From NCBI GenBank assembly GCA_965237625.1, contig CBDEGD010000028.1, forward strand, positions 75,352 to 139,351: DNA of 64,000 nucleotides, read 5' to 3'. This document shows positions 26,466-34,894 of this stretch, in pieces. Position 1 is the first letter of the stretch. Every line of letters starts with the position of its first letter. Under the pieces are notes generated by a model. It did no database searches, had not been told where the DNA came from, and worked only from the letters and a program-made list of their open reading frames with translations. The position numbers and the translations under genes were made by a program. The DNA comes from JABDIP01 sp965237625 (GTDB taxonomy: Bacteria; Pseudomonadota; Alphaproteobacteria; DSM-16000; Inquilinaceae).

Positions 26466-26511
26466 GCACGATGAGATGAGGTCAGGTGACCTCATCTCTG
26501 AATCGTTCTCT
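26463..26511. repeat. Palindrome following element copy B
   Basis: Perfect arms GAGATGAGGTCA (26473-26484) and TGACCTCATCTC (26487-26498) around GG, extended by AGAG/CTCT and ACGAT/ATCGT flanks into a ~22-bp imperfect stem. No open T-run, so not a standard terminator. Confidence 0.8.
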
Positions 26512-26525
26512 AGAACATTGGACCA

Positions 26526-26572
26526 GAGCGGGATTCAGATTTGAAGTCGAGTCGACTTCAAATCATCCCGAT
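26526..26572. repeat. Second palindrome following element copy B
   Basis: Perfect arms GATTTGAAGTCGA (26538-26550) and TCGACTTCAAATC (26552-26564) with one central base, extended by GGGAT (26530-26534) and ATCCC (26565-26569). This is the fourth consecutive hairpin in the gpt downstream region. Confidence 0.8.
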
Positions 26573-26604
26573 CTAGCGCGTTTTCTTTTGAACGGAACCG
26601 CCCG

Positions 26605-27060
26605 CTACCAGGGCAGGCCGAGAACCGCCGCCATCGGATCCTTCTCAGGTCGACTGTTCAAGGCGGGGTCGTGGGCCTTGATCAGCATGCTCTCGATGTC
26701 CTGGCGTTCCTCTTCGTCGGAACCCGGCATCCAACGCACCATGACCAGAGTGGCGCCCAGATTGCGCGCCTCTGTCCGGCGCAAATATCCGCCGGCGCGA
26801 TCGGACACATCGCTGGATTGCTCGATATAGAGCACTTCCCAGCAAGGTGGGCTGATCATGCCGCGCTCTTTGACCAGACCGCCGCGCGCCGGCCTGACAA
26901 AGGCAATCAGGCCTGCGGCCCTGGGCAGTGCGGTGTCCATGCGATAGGGGGCGAAGATGTGTTCCCGGTCGGCTGCGTCCTTGAGACGGATCAGGCCTTC
27001 GCGGTTTTCCACGGTCGATTGAGTTGGGCTTGTTTGCATCGATGATCTCGTCGGTGCCAT
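26605..27060 (-). CDS. Hypothetical protein with GIY-YIG-like spacing
   Basis: About 151 residues; start uncertain (ATG 27060, ATG 27039 or TTG 27105, none with a strong ribosome site). The C-terminal half reads CWEVLYIEQSSDVSDR, NLGATLVMVRWMPGSDEEER and DIESMLIKAHDPALNSRP. This resembles the second half of GIY-YIG domains, where a conserved Glu and a final P-x-LN occur. The catalytic GIY/YIG tyrosine pair is not clear, so I would not call it a nuclease. No operon partner. Confidence 0.6.
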   Translation of the reverse strand: MAPTRSSMQTSPTQSTVENREGLIRLKDAADREHIFAPYRMDTALPRAAGLIAFVRPARGGLVKERGMISPPCWEVLYIEQSSDVSDRAGGYLRRTEARNLGATLVMVRWMPGSDEEERQDIESMLIKAHDPALNSRPEKDPMAAVLGLPW

Positions 27061-27419
27061 TTGGCGATTGTTGGTCCATGTTCGTTGACAAAATCCTATC
27101 GGCAAAATTTTAGCAAATTCCTAACAAACAAAGATTTTTTCAACCGTCCCTGTCGGCGTATCGGGAAATGCCCACGCAGCCTTGCAAAACCGCAAGCGTT
27201 TCAAGGAGTGCTGCGAAACTCTTATAAATATTCCAATTAGAAAGAGTTACCCGTGCACTGCCCGAAGAGTGCGCTGACGCCGCCACCAGCAATCGCAGCG
27301 GCGCGACGAAATGCAGTCAAAAGTTGTACAGTGACGACTTTCTATTTTTGCGGGCAGGTCGTCCGCCACTGCCATCCGTTCTACAGCTCCATCCAGGCTT
27401 GCGCCCCGGGGCGGAAAAT
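27061..27419. other. Region without a visible gene
   Basis: AT-rich over its first ~180 bases, then GC-rich. It likely holds the promoter of the minus-strand hypothetical gene. No hairpin with T-run, RNA gene or good coding frame was found. Confidence 0.45.
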
Positions 27420-27878
27420 TCAGCCGCCGATCATCGGATCCGGCCCGGCATCGCCGCCGGCGGCCGCGATGGTCAGCCGGCCCAAATAGTGATCCCAACC
27501 CTGACCGTGCGGCGCGACCGCCGGTTCCGGCAGACCGGAATGGGTGAACATCAGCAAGGTGCCGTTGTCCTTCGGCGCCAGATCGACTTCGATCAGCGAC
27601 GAGCCCGGCGGCACGCTGCTGTCTTCGGAATCCCAGCCCCAGCTATAGACGAGCCGCGAATTGGGCGTGACCTCGCGGAATTCCCCCTTGGCGACATTCC
27701 CGTTCCGCACATCGACCAGGAAGATGCCGCCTTCTCGCGGATCCAGCTCATGGGACACACCCATCCACCGGCTCATCTTGTCAGGATCGGTGAAGAAGGC
27801 GAACACCGTTGCCTGGGCCGCCTCGATGAAGACCTCACGCCGGACCATCCCCCCGGTCGCACCATTACCTGCATTCAT
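27420..27878 (-). CDS. SRPBCC (AHSA1-type) domain protein
   Basis: 152 residues in one START-like domain: VRREVFIEAAQATVFAFFTD, MSRWMGVSHELDPREGGIF, SRLVYSWGWDSEDSSVPPG, then TLLMFTHSGLPEP and GWDHYLGRLTIAAAGG. This is the AHSA1-like SRPBCC family, which binds small hydrophobic ligands; the real ligand is unknown. It overlaps the ArsR-type gene by 4 bp (ATGA), a very common pairing. Confidence 0.9.
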   Translation of the reverse strand: MNAGNGATGGMVRREVFIEAAQATVFAFFTDPDKMSRWMGVSHELDPREGGIFLVDVRNGNVAKGEFREVTPNSRLVYSWGWDSEDSSVPPGSSLIEVDLAPKDNGTLLMFTHSGLPEPAVAPHGQGWDHYLGRLTIAAAGGDAGPDPMIGG

Positions 27879-28195
27879 GTCCGTTTCCTTCCATTTTCCC
27901 GCTCAACTTCCTCGGCCGCCTCTTTCAACCGGTCAAGGCGCTCATCCCAGAACGCCTCAAGCCCGGTCCGCACGGCACCCATGGATTGCCAGTTGAGCCG
28001 ATAGTGCCGGCGGGTGCCTTCCGCGCGTACCAGCACCAGCTCCGAGTCGAGCAACACCTTCAGATGCTGCGAAACGGCCGGGCGGCTGATGTCGAAATGG
28101 GCGGAAATTTCCCCCGCCGTCCGCTCCCGATCGCTGACCAGCGACAGGATGCGACGCCGCGTTCCATCCGCCAGTGCCCGCAACGCCTCGTCCAT
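27875..28195 (-). CDS. ArsR-family winged-helix transcriptional regulator
   Basis: 106 residues: ALADGTRRRILSLVSDRE, then helix-turn-helix AGEISAHFDISRPAVSQHLK and wing LVRAEGTRRHYRLN. No metal-binding cysteine motif (ELCVC type) is present, so it belongs to the non-metal SRPBCC-associated group. Two adjoining dyads GTAAG-N6-CTTAC lie 10-41 bp upstream of its start, an obvious autoregulatory operator. It should repress itself and the overlapping SRPBCC gene. Confidence 0.93.
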   Translation of the reverse strand: MDEALRALADGTRRRILSLVSDRERTAGEISAHFDISRPAVSQHLKVLLDSELVLVRAEGTRRHYRLNWQSMGAVRTGLEAFWDERLDRLKEAAEEVERENGRKRT

Positions 28196-28204
28196 GAAAT
28201 TATT

Positions 28205-28236
28205 GTAAGCATATACTTACGTAAGCGTCAACTTAC
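28205..28236. promoter_or_regulatory. Tandem operator for the ArsR-type regulator
   Basis: Two perfect 16-bp dyads of form GTAAG-N6-CTTAC abut exactly: 28205-28220 and 28221-28236. They lie directly ahead of the ArsR start and between it and the divergent adenylate cyclase gene, so both could be controlled. Confidence 0.85.
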
Positions 28237-28311
28237 ATTATTCATCCGACCACGCGCTTCGCAATGCCGCTATGCTGCGATGACACCGCATATGCAGGAA
28301 CGACGGTACCG

Positions 28312-29535
28312 ATGATCGAAAGACGGATTGGTTCCGCCACACGGCCGATGGCATCCTCCATCCTGGATTGGTTGATGCGCGAAGGCACCAAGGGCGGGAC
28401 ACTAGCCAGCCTGCTGGAAGGGTTATGCCGCCGCCTCGACGCCGATCTGGCGCCGGTCCAGTACGGCCGCCTGGACGTGCATGCGTTGCACCCGCTTGTC
28501 GCGGAGTCGTCTTTTGAATGGAAGCGGGACACCGGGCGTGTCGTCGAAATCCCGCGTTTCCACATCGGGCTGCCGTTCGGCAGCGGGCCGTCGGCCCCGA
28601 CCACCGCGGTGCCCGATATGGCGCCGAAGCGGATTCGGCTTCCGCAGGCGCCGGGTATGCAGGCCGACACCGCCGTTGCGGCGCTGGCCGAGGCCGGGGC
28701 GACAGATTTCCTAACCTGTCCGGTCGTCTGCGGGGACGGGCAACGGCACCGCATCGCCTGGGCCACCGACGCGCCTTCGGGCTTTCCCGATGACGCGGTG
28801 GCGGCATTGACCGATGTGGCGGAGGCCTTGGCGGGCCCGTTGGAAACGCTTGTGACCCGGCAGACCGCCGGCGTGCTGTTGGAAACCTATCTGGGCAAAC
28901 GTTCCGGCGCCCGCGTTTTAGCCGGCGAGATCCATCGCGGCAGCGGCGAGACCATCGACGCGGTCCTCTGGCTGTCGGATTTGCGCGGCTTCACCGCCCT
29001 GTCGGAGAAGATGCCCAGCGATCAGACGATCGATCTGCTGAACGCTCATTTCGAGCGGCTGGCGGGCCCGATCAAGGCGTTCCGGGGCGAGGTCCTGAAA
29101 TTCATCGGCGACGGCTTGCTGGCCATCTTCCCGATCGAGGATGGCGACACCGCCCGCGCCGCGAACGCCGCCCTGAACGCCGTCCGCGCCGCCCGGGCCG
29201 GGATGGCGGCCCTGGCCGGAGAACGCAAGGCGGCCGGTCTGCCCGCGCCGGATTTCGGCGTGGCGCTGGCCATCGGAGATGTGGTCTACGGCAATATCGG
29301 CGCGCCGGATCGCCTCGATTTCACGGTGATCGGCCCGACGGTCAACGCCGCCAGCCGCATGGAATCGATGTGCAAGACCTTGGGCTGCCCGGTGCTGGCG
29401 TCCGCCACATTCGCCGACGCCGCCATGGCGGCGGACAATCCGATGGCAAGCCTTGGCCGACATGCCCTGCGCGGCATCGATGAGCCGGTCGAGCTGTTCA
29501 CACTGCCGGAATTCGCTTTACCTCCGTCACCCTGA
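28312..29535 (+). CDS. Class III adenylate/guanylate cyclase
   Basis: 407 residues from ATG 28312. Residues 1 to about 200 form an uncharacterised N-terminal sensor-like region with no transmembrane helix. The catalytic domain follows: LWLSDLRGFTALSEKMP and VLKFIGDGLLAIFP supply the two metal-binding aspartates, and VYGNIGAPDRLDFTVIGPTVNAASRME the transition-state Asn/Arg segment. It should make cAMP (less likely cGMP) in the cytoplasm. Alphaproteobacteria often carry many such cyclases. The upstream region shares the ArsR operator. Confidence 0.92.
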   Translation: MIERRIGSATRPMASSILDWLMREGTKGGTLASLLEGLCRRLDADLAPVQYGRLDVHALHPLVAESSFEWKRDTGRVVEIPRFHIGLPFGSGPSAPTTAVPDMAPKRIRLPQAPGMQADTAVAALAEAGATDFLTCPVVCGDGQRHRIAWATDAPSGFPDDAVAALTDVAEALAGPLETLVTRQTAGVLLETYLGKRSGARVLAGEIHRGSGETIDAVLWLSDLRGFTALSEKMPSDQTIDLLNAHFERLAGPIKAFRGEVLKFIGDGLLAIFPIEDGDTARAANAALNAVRAARAGMAALAGERKAAGLPAPDFGVALAIGDVVYGNIGAPDRLDFTVIGPTVNAASRMESMCKTLGCPVLASATFADAAMAADNPMASLGRHALRGIDEPVELFTLPEFALPPSP

Positions 29536-29680
29536 AGGTCCTCTGTCGGCGGAAGTTCCCCTTACCATCCAGATCCGGTCGGCGGCGGGCCGGAAGCGCT
29601 TCATCTACCAACGTCTGACGGGATAGGGTTGCTTCACGGTCTTGACCCTTCTTCCGCCATCCACTTCGCAAGGACTGCCC

Positions 29681-30349
29681 GTGACCACCCTTCCACTGAT
29701 CCCCCTTGAGCCGATGCCGGAGCGTTCGGGCGAGGAGATGCAGCAACGCGCCGACACCTTCCTGGCCGAGATCCGGCGACGTCGCACGGTCCGGGACTAT
29801 TCCGACCGGCCGGTGCCGCGCGCGGTCATCGAGCAGTGCATCGCCGCCGCCGGCACCGCGCCGTCGGGCGCAAACATGCAACCCTGGCATTTCGCCGTGG
29901 TCGGCGACCCGGAGACCAAGCGGCGTATCCGCGAGGCGGCGGAAGAGGAAGAACGGGCCTTCTATGGCGGCAAGGCGGGCAACGACTGGCTGGAGGCCCT
30001 GGCGCCGCTGGGCACCGATGCCAACAAGCCGTTCCTGGAAACCGCCCCCTGGCTGATCGTGGTGTTCCAGCAGAATTACGGGCTGGGACCCGACGGCGAG
30101 CGGGTGAAACATTACTATGTTCAGGAGAGCGTCGGCATCGCCACCGGGTTCCTGATCGCCGCCCTGCACCGTTGCGGCCTGGCGACCCTGACCCATACGC
30201 CGAGCCCGATGAAGTTCCTGCGCGAGATCCTCGGCCGTCCGGTCAATGAGCGGGCGGTGATGATCCTGGTCGCCGGCCACCCGGCACCGGACGCCACCGT
30301 GCCGGCGATCACCAAGAAGCCGCTCACCGAGATCGCGAGCTTCACCTGA
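29681..30349 (+). CDS. Nitroreductase-family flavoprotein, iodotyrosine-deiodinase-like
   Basis: 222 residues from GTG 29681 with AAGGA upstream; a TTG 13 codons earlier is the alternative. The FMN-site start RRRRTVRDYSDRPVP, AGTAPSGANMQPWHFAVVGD, EEEERAFYGGKAGNDWLEAL, HYYVQESVGIATGFLIAAL, LTHTPSPMKFLREILGRP and VPAITKKPL closely follow the iodotyrosine deiodinase branch of the family, including the active-site lid region (E...FY...W). In bacteria this branch reductively removes halogens from halotyrosines; activity here is inferred. The next gene overlaps it by one base (TGATG). Confidence 0.82.
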   Translation: MTTLPLIPLEPMPERSGEEMQQRADTFLAEIRRRRTVRDYSDRPVPRAVIEQCIAAAGTAPSGANMQPWHFAVVGDPETKRRIREAAEEEERAFYGGKAGNDWLEALAPLGTDANKPFLETAPWLIVVFQQNYGLGPDGERVKHYYVQESVGIATGFLIAALHRCGLATLTHTPSPMKFLREILGRPVNERAVMILVAGHPAPDATVPAITKKPLTEIASFT

Positions 30350-31500
30350 TGCCGATACACTTTGCAGAGACCGAACTGGACGCCCGCCGCAAAAAGACCT
30401 GCGCCGCAATGGCCGCGCGCGGACTCGACGGCATGCTGCTGTTCCGGCAGGAGAGCCTGTACTACCTGACCGGCTACGACACCTTCGGCTATGTCTATTT
30501 CCAATGCCTGTATCTCGGCGCCGACGGGGCAATGACCCTGCTGACCCGGGCGCCGGATTTGCGCCAGGCCCACTTCACCTCGGTGATCGAGGATGTGCGG
30601 GTATGGGTCGACGAGGCCGGGGCGACACCGGAATCGGCGCTGATCGCGATCCTGGAGGAATGCGGCGCAAAGGGCGCGAAGCTGGGCGTGGAGTGGAACG
30701 CCTACGGGCTGACGGCGGCGTTGGGCTTCCGGCTGCGTTCGGCGCTGGACGGTGTCTGCGCCTTGGAAGATGCGTCGGATCTGGTCTCGCGGCTGCGGTT
30801 GGTGAAGAGCCCGGCGGAGTTGGCCTACGTTCGCCGCGCCGCAGAACTGGCCGACGCCTCCTATGCGGAGGCAGTGCGGCTGGCGGCCCCCGGCGCCTTC
30901 GAGGGCGACATCCTGGCGGCCATGCAGGGGGCGGTGTTCTCCGGCGGCGGCGACGATCCGGCCAATGAGACCATCATCGGCTCCGGCCCCGGCGCACTGA
31001 TGTGCCGCTATTTCACCGGCCGCCGGCATCTGGAGGCGGACGACCAGCTGACCCTGGAATTCGCCGGGGTCTATCGCCACTACCATGCCTGCCTGATGCG
31101 CACGATCCGCATCGGCGAACCACCGCCGCGCCAGCAAGCCATGCATGCCGCCGCCGTCGGGTCCCTGGAAGCCGGCAAGGCGGCACTGAAACCCGGCCGG
31201 CCCATCGGCGAGGTGTTCGACGCCCATGCCGCCGCGCTGGACGCCGCCGGCTTCGCCCCACACCGGATGAACGCCTGCGGCTATAGCCTGGGCGCCACCT
31301 ACGCGCCGAACTGGATGGACTGGCCGATGTTCTTCCACGGCAACACCGAACCGGCCGCCGAGGGCATGGTATTCTTCATCCACATCATCGTCTTCGACAG
31401 CGATGCCGGGCTGGCGATGACCAGCGGACAGACGGTCGAGGTCATCCGCGACGGCTGCACGCCGCTGACACAGGCGCCGCTGGAACTGGTGGTGAAATAG
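30349..31500 (+). CDS. M24-family protein, creatinase-like (probably non-metal hydrolase)
   Basis: 383 residues. N-terminal creatinase/prolidase domain (DGMLLFRQESLYYLTGYDTF) and a C-terminal pita-bread domain. The metal ligands of aminopeptidase P are not conserved: the first Asp pair is replaced in LTLEFAGVYRHYHACLMR, as in creatinase-type members that work without metal. Candidate activities are cleavage of an amidino or ectoine-like C-N bond. It overlaps the deiodinase-like gene by one base and lies beside a peptide transporter, so substrate import and cleavage may be linked. Confidence 0.8.
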   Translation: MPIHFAETELDARRKKTCAAMAARGLDGMLLFRQESLYYLTGYDTFGYVYFQCLYLGADGAMTLLTRAPDLRQAHFTSVIEDVRVWVDEAGATPESALIAILEECGAKGAKLGVEWNAYGLTAALGFRLRSALDGVCALEDASDLVSRLRLVKSPAELAYVRRAAELADASYAEAVRLAAPGAFEGDILAAMQGAVFSGGGDDPANETIIGSGPGALMCRYFTGRRHLEADDQLTLEFAGVYRHYHACLMRTIRIGEPPPRQQAMHAAAVGSLEAGKAALKPGRPIGEVFDAHAAALDAAGFAPHRMNACGYSLGATYAPNWMDWPMFFHGNTEPAAEGMVFFIHIIVFDSDAGLAMTSGQTVEVIRDGCTPLTQAPLELVVK

Positions 31501-31505
31501 CGTCG

Positions 31506-32345
31506 CTACCCCGCCCGGAAGATCCTCAGGCGCGGGTCGAGCATGTCGCGCAACCCGTCGCCGAGCAGGTTGAGGCCGAGCACCGCCAGCGCGATGGCGA
31601 GGCCGGGGAAGATCGCCTGGCCGGGGTCCACATAGATGTGGGTCTGGGCGTCCAGCAGCATGCGGCCCCAGCTTGGCTGCGGCGGGCGAGTGCCGAGACC
31701 GAGATAGCTGAGCGCCGCCTCGGCGAGGATGGCGATTGCGAACTGGATCGTCGCCTGGACGATGAGGGGGCTCAGCATGTTGGGGAGGACGTGGTGGATT
31801 GCCACGTCGAAGCGGGTGCGGCCGAGCGCCATGGCGCCGCGCACGAATTCCCGGCCATAGACCTGGATCGCGGCGGCGCGCGACACCCGGGCGAACACCG
31901 CGATGTTGAAGATGCCGATGGCGGCGATGGCGTTGACCGCGCCGGGCGAGGTCAGGGCGGTGATCAGGATCGCCGTCAGGATCGCCGGAAAGGCGAAGGT
32001 CAGGTCGACCACCCGGCCGATGACTTGATCCAGCCAGCCGCGACGCGACGCCGCCAGCAGACCGAGCGGCACGCCGATCAGCAGCCCGATGCCGACCGCC
32101 ACAAGCCCGACCGCGATTGAGTTCTGCGCCCCGGCCATGACCAGGGACAGGGTGTCGCGGCCGAGATGGTCGGTGCCCAGCCAATGGGCCAGGCTCGGCC
32201 CCTGCAACCGCTCGCGGACCGAGATGCCGGTGGTGGAATAGGGTGTCCAGGCGAGGCTGATGAGCGCCATGGCGATGAGAAGCGCGGTGAGAAGCGTGCC
32301 CAGGCCGAGGCTGCGGTGGCGGAACAGGAGGGTCAGGGGGCGCAT
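31506..32345 (-). CDS. Peptide ABC transporter permease, DppC type (second system)
   Basis: 279 residues: N-terminal helix, SLAHWLGTDHLGRDTLSLVM, six predicted membrane segments and the ATPase-docking loop GAMALGRTRFDVAIHHVLP. It is the final gene of the second peptide importer. It converges on the M24 gene, whose stop lies 5 bp away. No ATPase gene for this system is present in the window. Confidence 0.93.
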   Translation of the reverse strand: MRPLTLLFRHRSLGLGTLLTALLIAMALISLAWTPYSTTGISVRERLQGPSLAHWLGTDHLGRDTLSLVMAGAQNSIAVGLVAVGIGLLIGVPLGLLAASRRGWLDQVIGRVVDLTFAFPAILTAILITALTSPGAVNAIAAIGIFNIAVFARVSRAAAIQVYGREFVRGAMALGRTRFDVAIHHVLPNMLSPLIVQATIQFAIAILAEAALSYLGLGTRPPQPSWGRMLLDAQTHIYVDPGQAIFPGLAIALAVLGLNLLGDGLRDMLDPRLRIFRAG

Positions 32346-32375
32346 GGGCGACCGCTGGGGTTGGTGGATGGGGCG

Positions 32376-32467
32376 GTGCTGCCCTCACCCGGTCGCCGCA
32401 TTCGCGCCGCCCGCCCTCTCCCTCTGGGAGAGCGTGGCGAGCGAAGCGAGCCGGGTGAGGGCAGCAC
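32376..32467. repeat. Nested palindromic repeat between the two permease genes
   Basis: Outer arms GTGCTGCCCTCACCCGG (32376-32392) and CCGGGTGAGGGCAGCAC (32451-32467) are perfectly complementary. An inner hairpin CTCTCC-CTCT-GGGAGAG lies within. This is the type of CCCTCACCC/CTCTCCC-TCT-GGGAGAG element dispersed in many proteobacterial genomes. It sits within the probable operon. Confidence 0.85.
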
Positions 32468-32481
32468 TGAATTTGCCATCG

Positions 32482-33426
32482 CTAAAGCGTCCTCGGCCGC
32501 GGATCGATGGCGGCGTTGATCACGTCGATCAGCAGGTTGACCCCCACCACCAGGGCGGTCAGCAGCACCACCACGTTCTTGACCACGATCAAATCCCGCT
32601 GGGTCACCGCCTGATAGGTGAGGCGGCCCAGGCCGGGCAGGTAGAAGACGTTCTCCACCACGATCACCCCGGCCATCAGGAAGGCGAATTGCAGCCCGAT
32701 GATGGTCATCACCGGGATCAACGCGTTGCGCAGGACGTGGCGGCGCAGGATGGCCGCGCCGCCGAGGCCCTTCGCCCGCGCCGTGCGCACGTAATCCTCG
32801 CGCAGGGTCTCCAGGATCGCCGAGCGGCTGACCCGGGCCAGGATCGCCGCCTCCGGCAGCGCCAGGGCGATCGCCGGCAGCAGCAACGCATGCAATGCCG
32901 GGCCTGGGCCGTCCTGCCATCCGGGGAATCCGCCGGAGCCGAACCAGCCCAGGCCGACGGAAAAGATCAGGGTCAGCACAATGCCAAGCCAGAAATTCGG
33001 CACCGCTATACCGAGCTGGCTGAACCCCATCACCGCATAGTCGCCGAGCCGGTTGTGCTGCGCCGCCGCCAGCATGCCCAGCGGCAGGGCCAGGATCGTC
33101 GACATTGTCAGCGCCATCAGCGCCAGGGGCAGGGTGATCGCCAAGCGGTCGGCGACCAGCTTCGCCACCGGCACCGAATAGGTATAGCTTTCGCCGAGAT
33201 CTCCGGTCAGAAACCCGCCGATCCACAGTACGTAACGCTCGACCGCCGGGCGATCGAGGCCCATCTGGGCCCGTAGCGCTGCCAGAGTATCGTCGCGGGC
33301 CTCTGTTCCCAGCATCAGCAGCGCGGGATCGCCCGGCAGCACCTCGAGCACCAAGAACACCACCAGCGATGCCGCCAGCAGCGTGAGGAGCAAAGTCAGG
33401 GATCGGCGGATCAGAAAGCTCAGCAT
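32482..33426 (-). CDS. Peptide ABC transporter permease, DppB type (second system)
   Basis: 314 residues: N-terminal helix, EVLPGDPALLMLGTEARDD, MGLDRPAVERYVLWIGGF, and docking loop YVRTARAKGLGGAAILRRH. About six transmembrane segments. It precedes the DppC-type gene with a palindromic repeat in between. The matching binding-protein gene (34895-36379) is on the same strand but separated by an opposing PilJ-type gene. Confidence 0.93.
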   Translation of the reverse strand: MLSFLIRRSLTLLLTLLAASLVVFLVLEVLPGDPALLMLGTEARDDTLAALRAQMGLDRPAVERYVLWIGGFLTGDLGESYTYSVPVAKLVADRLAITLPLALMALTMSTILALPLGMLAAAQHNRLGDYAVMGFSQLGIAVPNFWLGIVLTLIFSVGLGWFGSGGFPGWQDGPGPALHALLLPAIALALPEAAILARVSRSAILETLREDYVRTARAKGLGGAAILRRHVLRNALIPVMTIIGLQFAFLMAGVIVVENVFYLPGLGRLTYQAVTQRDLIVVKNVVVLLTALVVGVNLLIDVINAAIDPRPRTL

Positions 33427-33918
33427 GGTCCGGCGGTTTCAGTGTGGCGATCCGCGGACCGGTGTCCATGGAATTCGAACACCATCGACCGCCAACCGCG
33501 TAATCGCAATGCCAGCAGCCTGTCGGACTTTGGCCTGACAGACTGCTATTGCCTCACAGCCAAAACCCCCGCTCCCGGTTCGACAGTTACGTCATCCGAA
33601 TATCTAGTATTAGTTGTTCTCGGGCCAGATTTCCGAGGGTAGGGCTGACAAAAACCACATGGGGTCAAGATTTAGGACGTGAAACTACGATTGCGATCGA
33701 AATAATCACAAACATTAATTTAGATTAAGCAATCTTTTTAACATTGTTTATACAAATATCTGGCAAATTCACGACTGACACTCTTGCTTGGTCTGGTTTA
33801 AATTCGGATCGCAGCTTTCCGTCAAAGCTCAAATCCAGAGGCCCTACGACAAGGCAAGGAAACAGATCGGCGGCAGGGCACCAAAGGGGGCCTTTCCGCC
33901 AGCAAGGGGATAGTTCCA
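33427..33918. other. Divergent intergenic region
   Basis: 492 bp between the dppB-like gene and the PilJ-type gene, which diverge from it. About 33660-33780 is AT-rich, a likely promoter zone for both. AAGGGGAT just before 33919 is the ribosome site of the PilJ gene. A small hairpin CTGTCGG...CCTGACAG is near 33520-33545. No gene seen. Confidence 0.45.
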
Positions 33919-34824
33919 ATGCGTACATATACCGCCAATTCGAATTCTGGATTGACCGACATTGTTGCTTCCGCGTTCCTTGCCGGACTCGCTCTGGTTT
34001 TGATGGCGACCCCGGCCGACGCGCGCTCGACCCTCAACCGGTCGATCAGCCTGGCCTCTCAGGAATGGATGTTGGTCGAGCAGATGACCAACGGCACCAT
34101 GCTGGCCGTCTTGGGCATCGATACTGAGGAGAACCTTCGCGAGATTCAGGAAGCACATGAACTCTTCGACCACACGCTGCGCGGACTGCGTGACGGCGAC
34201 GCGGAGATGGGTCTGGTGGCGGTCACGACACCGGAGGTACTGAGCCAACTCGACAGGGTCGAGGCGTATTGGCCGCGATACAGTGCGACCATCGCCGACA
34301 TTGTCGCGGCGGTCCAGGCATCGTCCGATGTCGAGGAAGCCTATATCCGCGAGTTGGAGGATATCCACACACTGATGATCGGGTCAGTCGACGATATGAT
34401 TGACGCCTTCGAGCAGTACTCGCATGGCGGCGAAACTCACTCGATCCTGTCCACCACGCTGAATGGCTCCGGCCAGCTCCGGAACTTTCCCCAGCTCATG
34501 CTCGGCGAAATGCTGGCGATCGCCTACCATTATCACGAGGCTGAAAACCGCGAGCAGCTTGGTTTGGCCACCCGGAATTTCGAACGGACCCTGACCGGCT
34601 TGATCAACGGCGACGCCGAGTTGCGGCTGCTGCCGGCGCCGAATGAAGACATCGGCGCGGAGTTGTACGAGATCCAGCAGCTGTGGACCCAGGTCCGGCC
34701 GATCCTGCTGCGCGTGTCCTCCGGTGAGGCAGTCGATGAGCGCTCGATCGCCACGGTGTCCCACGTCACCCACCGGATGATCGAGCCCCTCAACACGGCC
34801 GTGCATCTCTACGAGAATCTCTAG
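33919..34824 (+). CDS. Secreted protein with two PilJ-type domains
   Basis: 301 residues. A signal peptide (FLAGLALVLMATPADA) precedes two tandem copies of the type IV pili methyl-accepting N-terminal (PilJ) domain. Copy 1 spans about residues 40-145 (ASQEWMLVEQMTNGTMLAVLG, LFDHTLRGLRDGDAEMGL). Copy 2 spans about 180-290 (SGQLRNFPQLMLGEMLAIAY, FERTLTGLINGDAELRL). PilJ domains are periplasmic four-helix sensors found in nitrate sensors and chemoreceptors. Here there is no transmembrane exit, HAMP, kinase or methyl-accepting part, so it would act as a free periplasmic ligand-binding or partner protein. Confidence 0.8.
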   Translation: MRTYTANSNSGLTDIVASAFLAGLALVLMATPADARSTLNRSISLASQEWMLVEQMTNGTMLAVLGIDTEENLREIQEAHELFDHTLRGLRDGDAEMGLVAVTTPEVLSQLDRVEAYWPRYSATIADIVAAVQASSDVEEAYIRELEDIHTLMIGSVDDMIDAFEQYSHGGETHSILSTTLNGSGQLRNFPQLMLGEMLAIAYHYHEAENREQLGLATRNFERTLTGLINGDAELRLLPAPNEDIGAELYEIQQLWTQVRPILLRVSSGEAVDERSIATVSHVTHRMIEPLNTAVHLYENL

Positions 34825-34844
34825 GGCGAACAGGCCGGCAAACC

Positions 34845-34885
34845 AAAAGGGCGGACCATCCCATGAGGACGGTCCGCCCTTTTTC
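34845..34885. terminator. Bidirectional rho-independent terminator
   Basis: Stem AAAGGGCGGACC (34846-34857)/GGTCCGCCCTTT (34871-34882), followed by a T-run on the plus strand and preceded by A residues that give U on the minus strand. It lies between the convergent PilJ gene and the binding-protein gene and can serve both. Confidence 0.92.
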
Positions 34886-34894
34886 TGTCCGACG

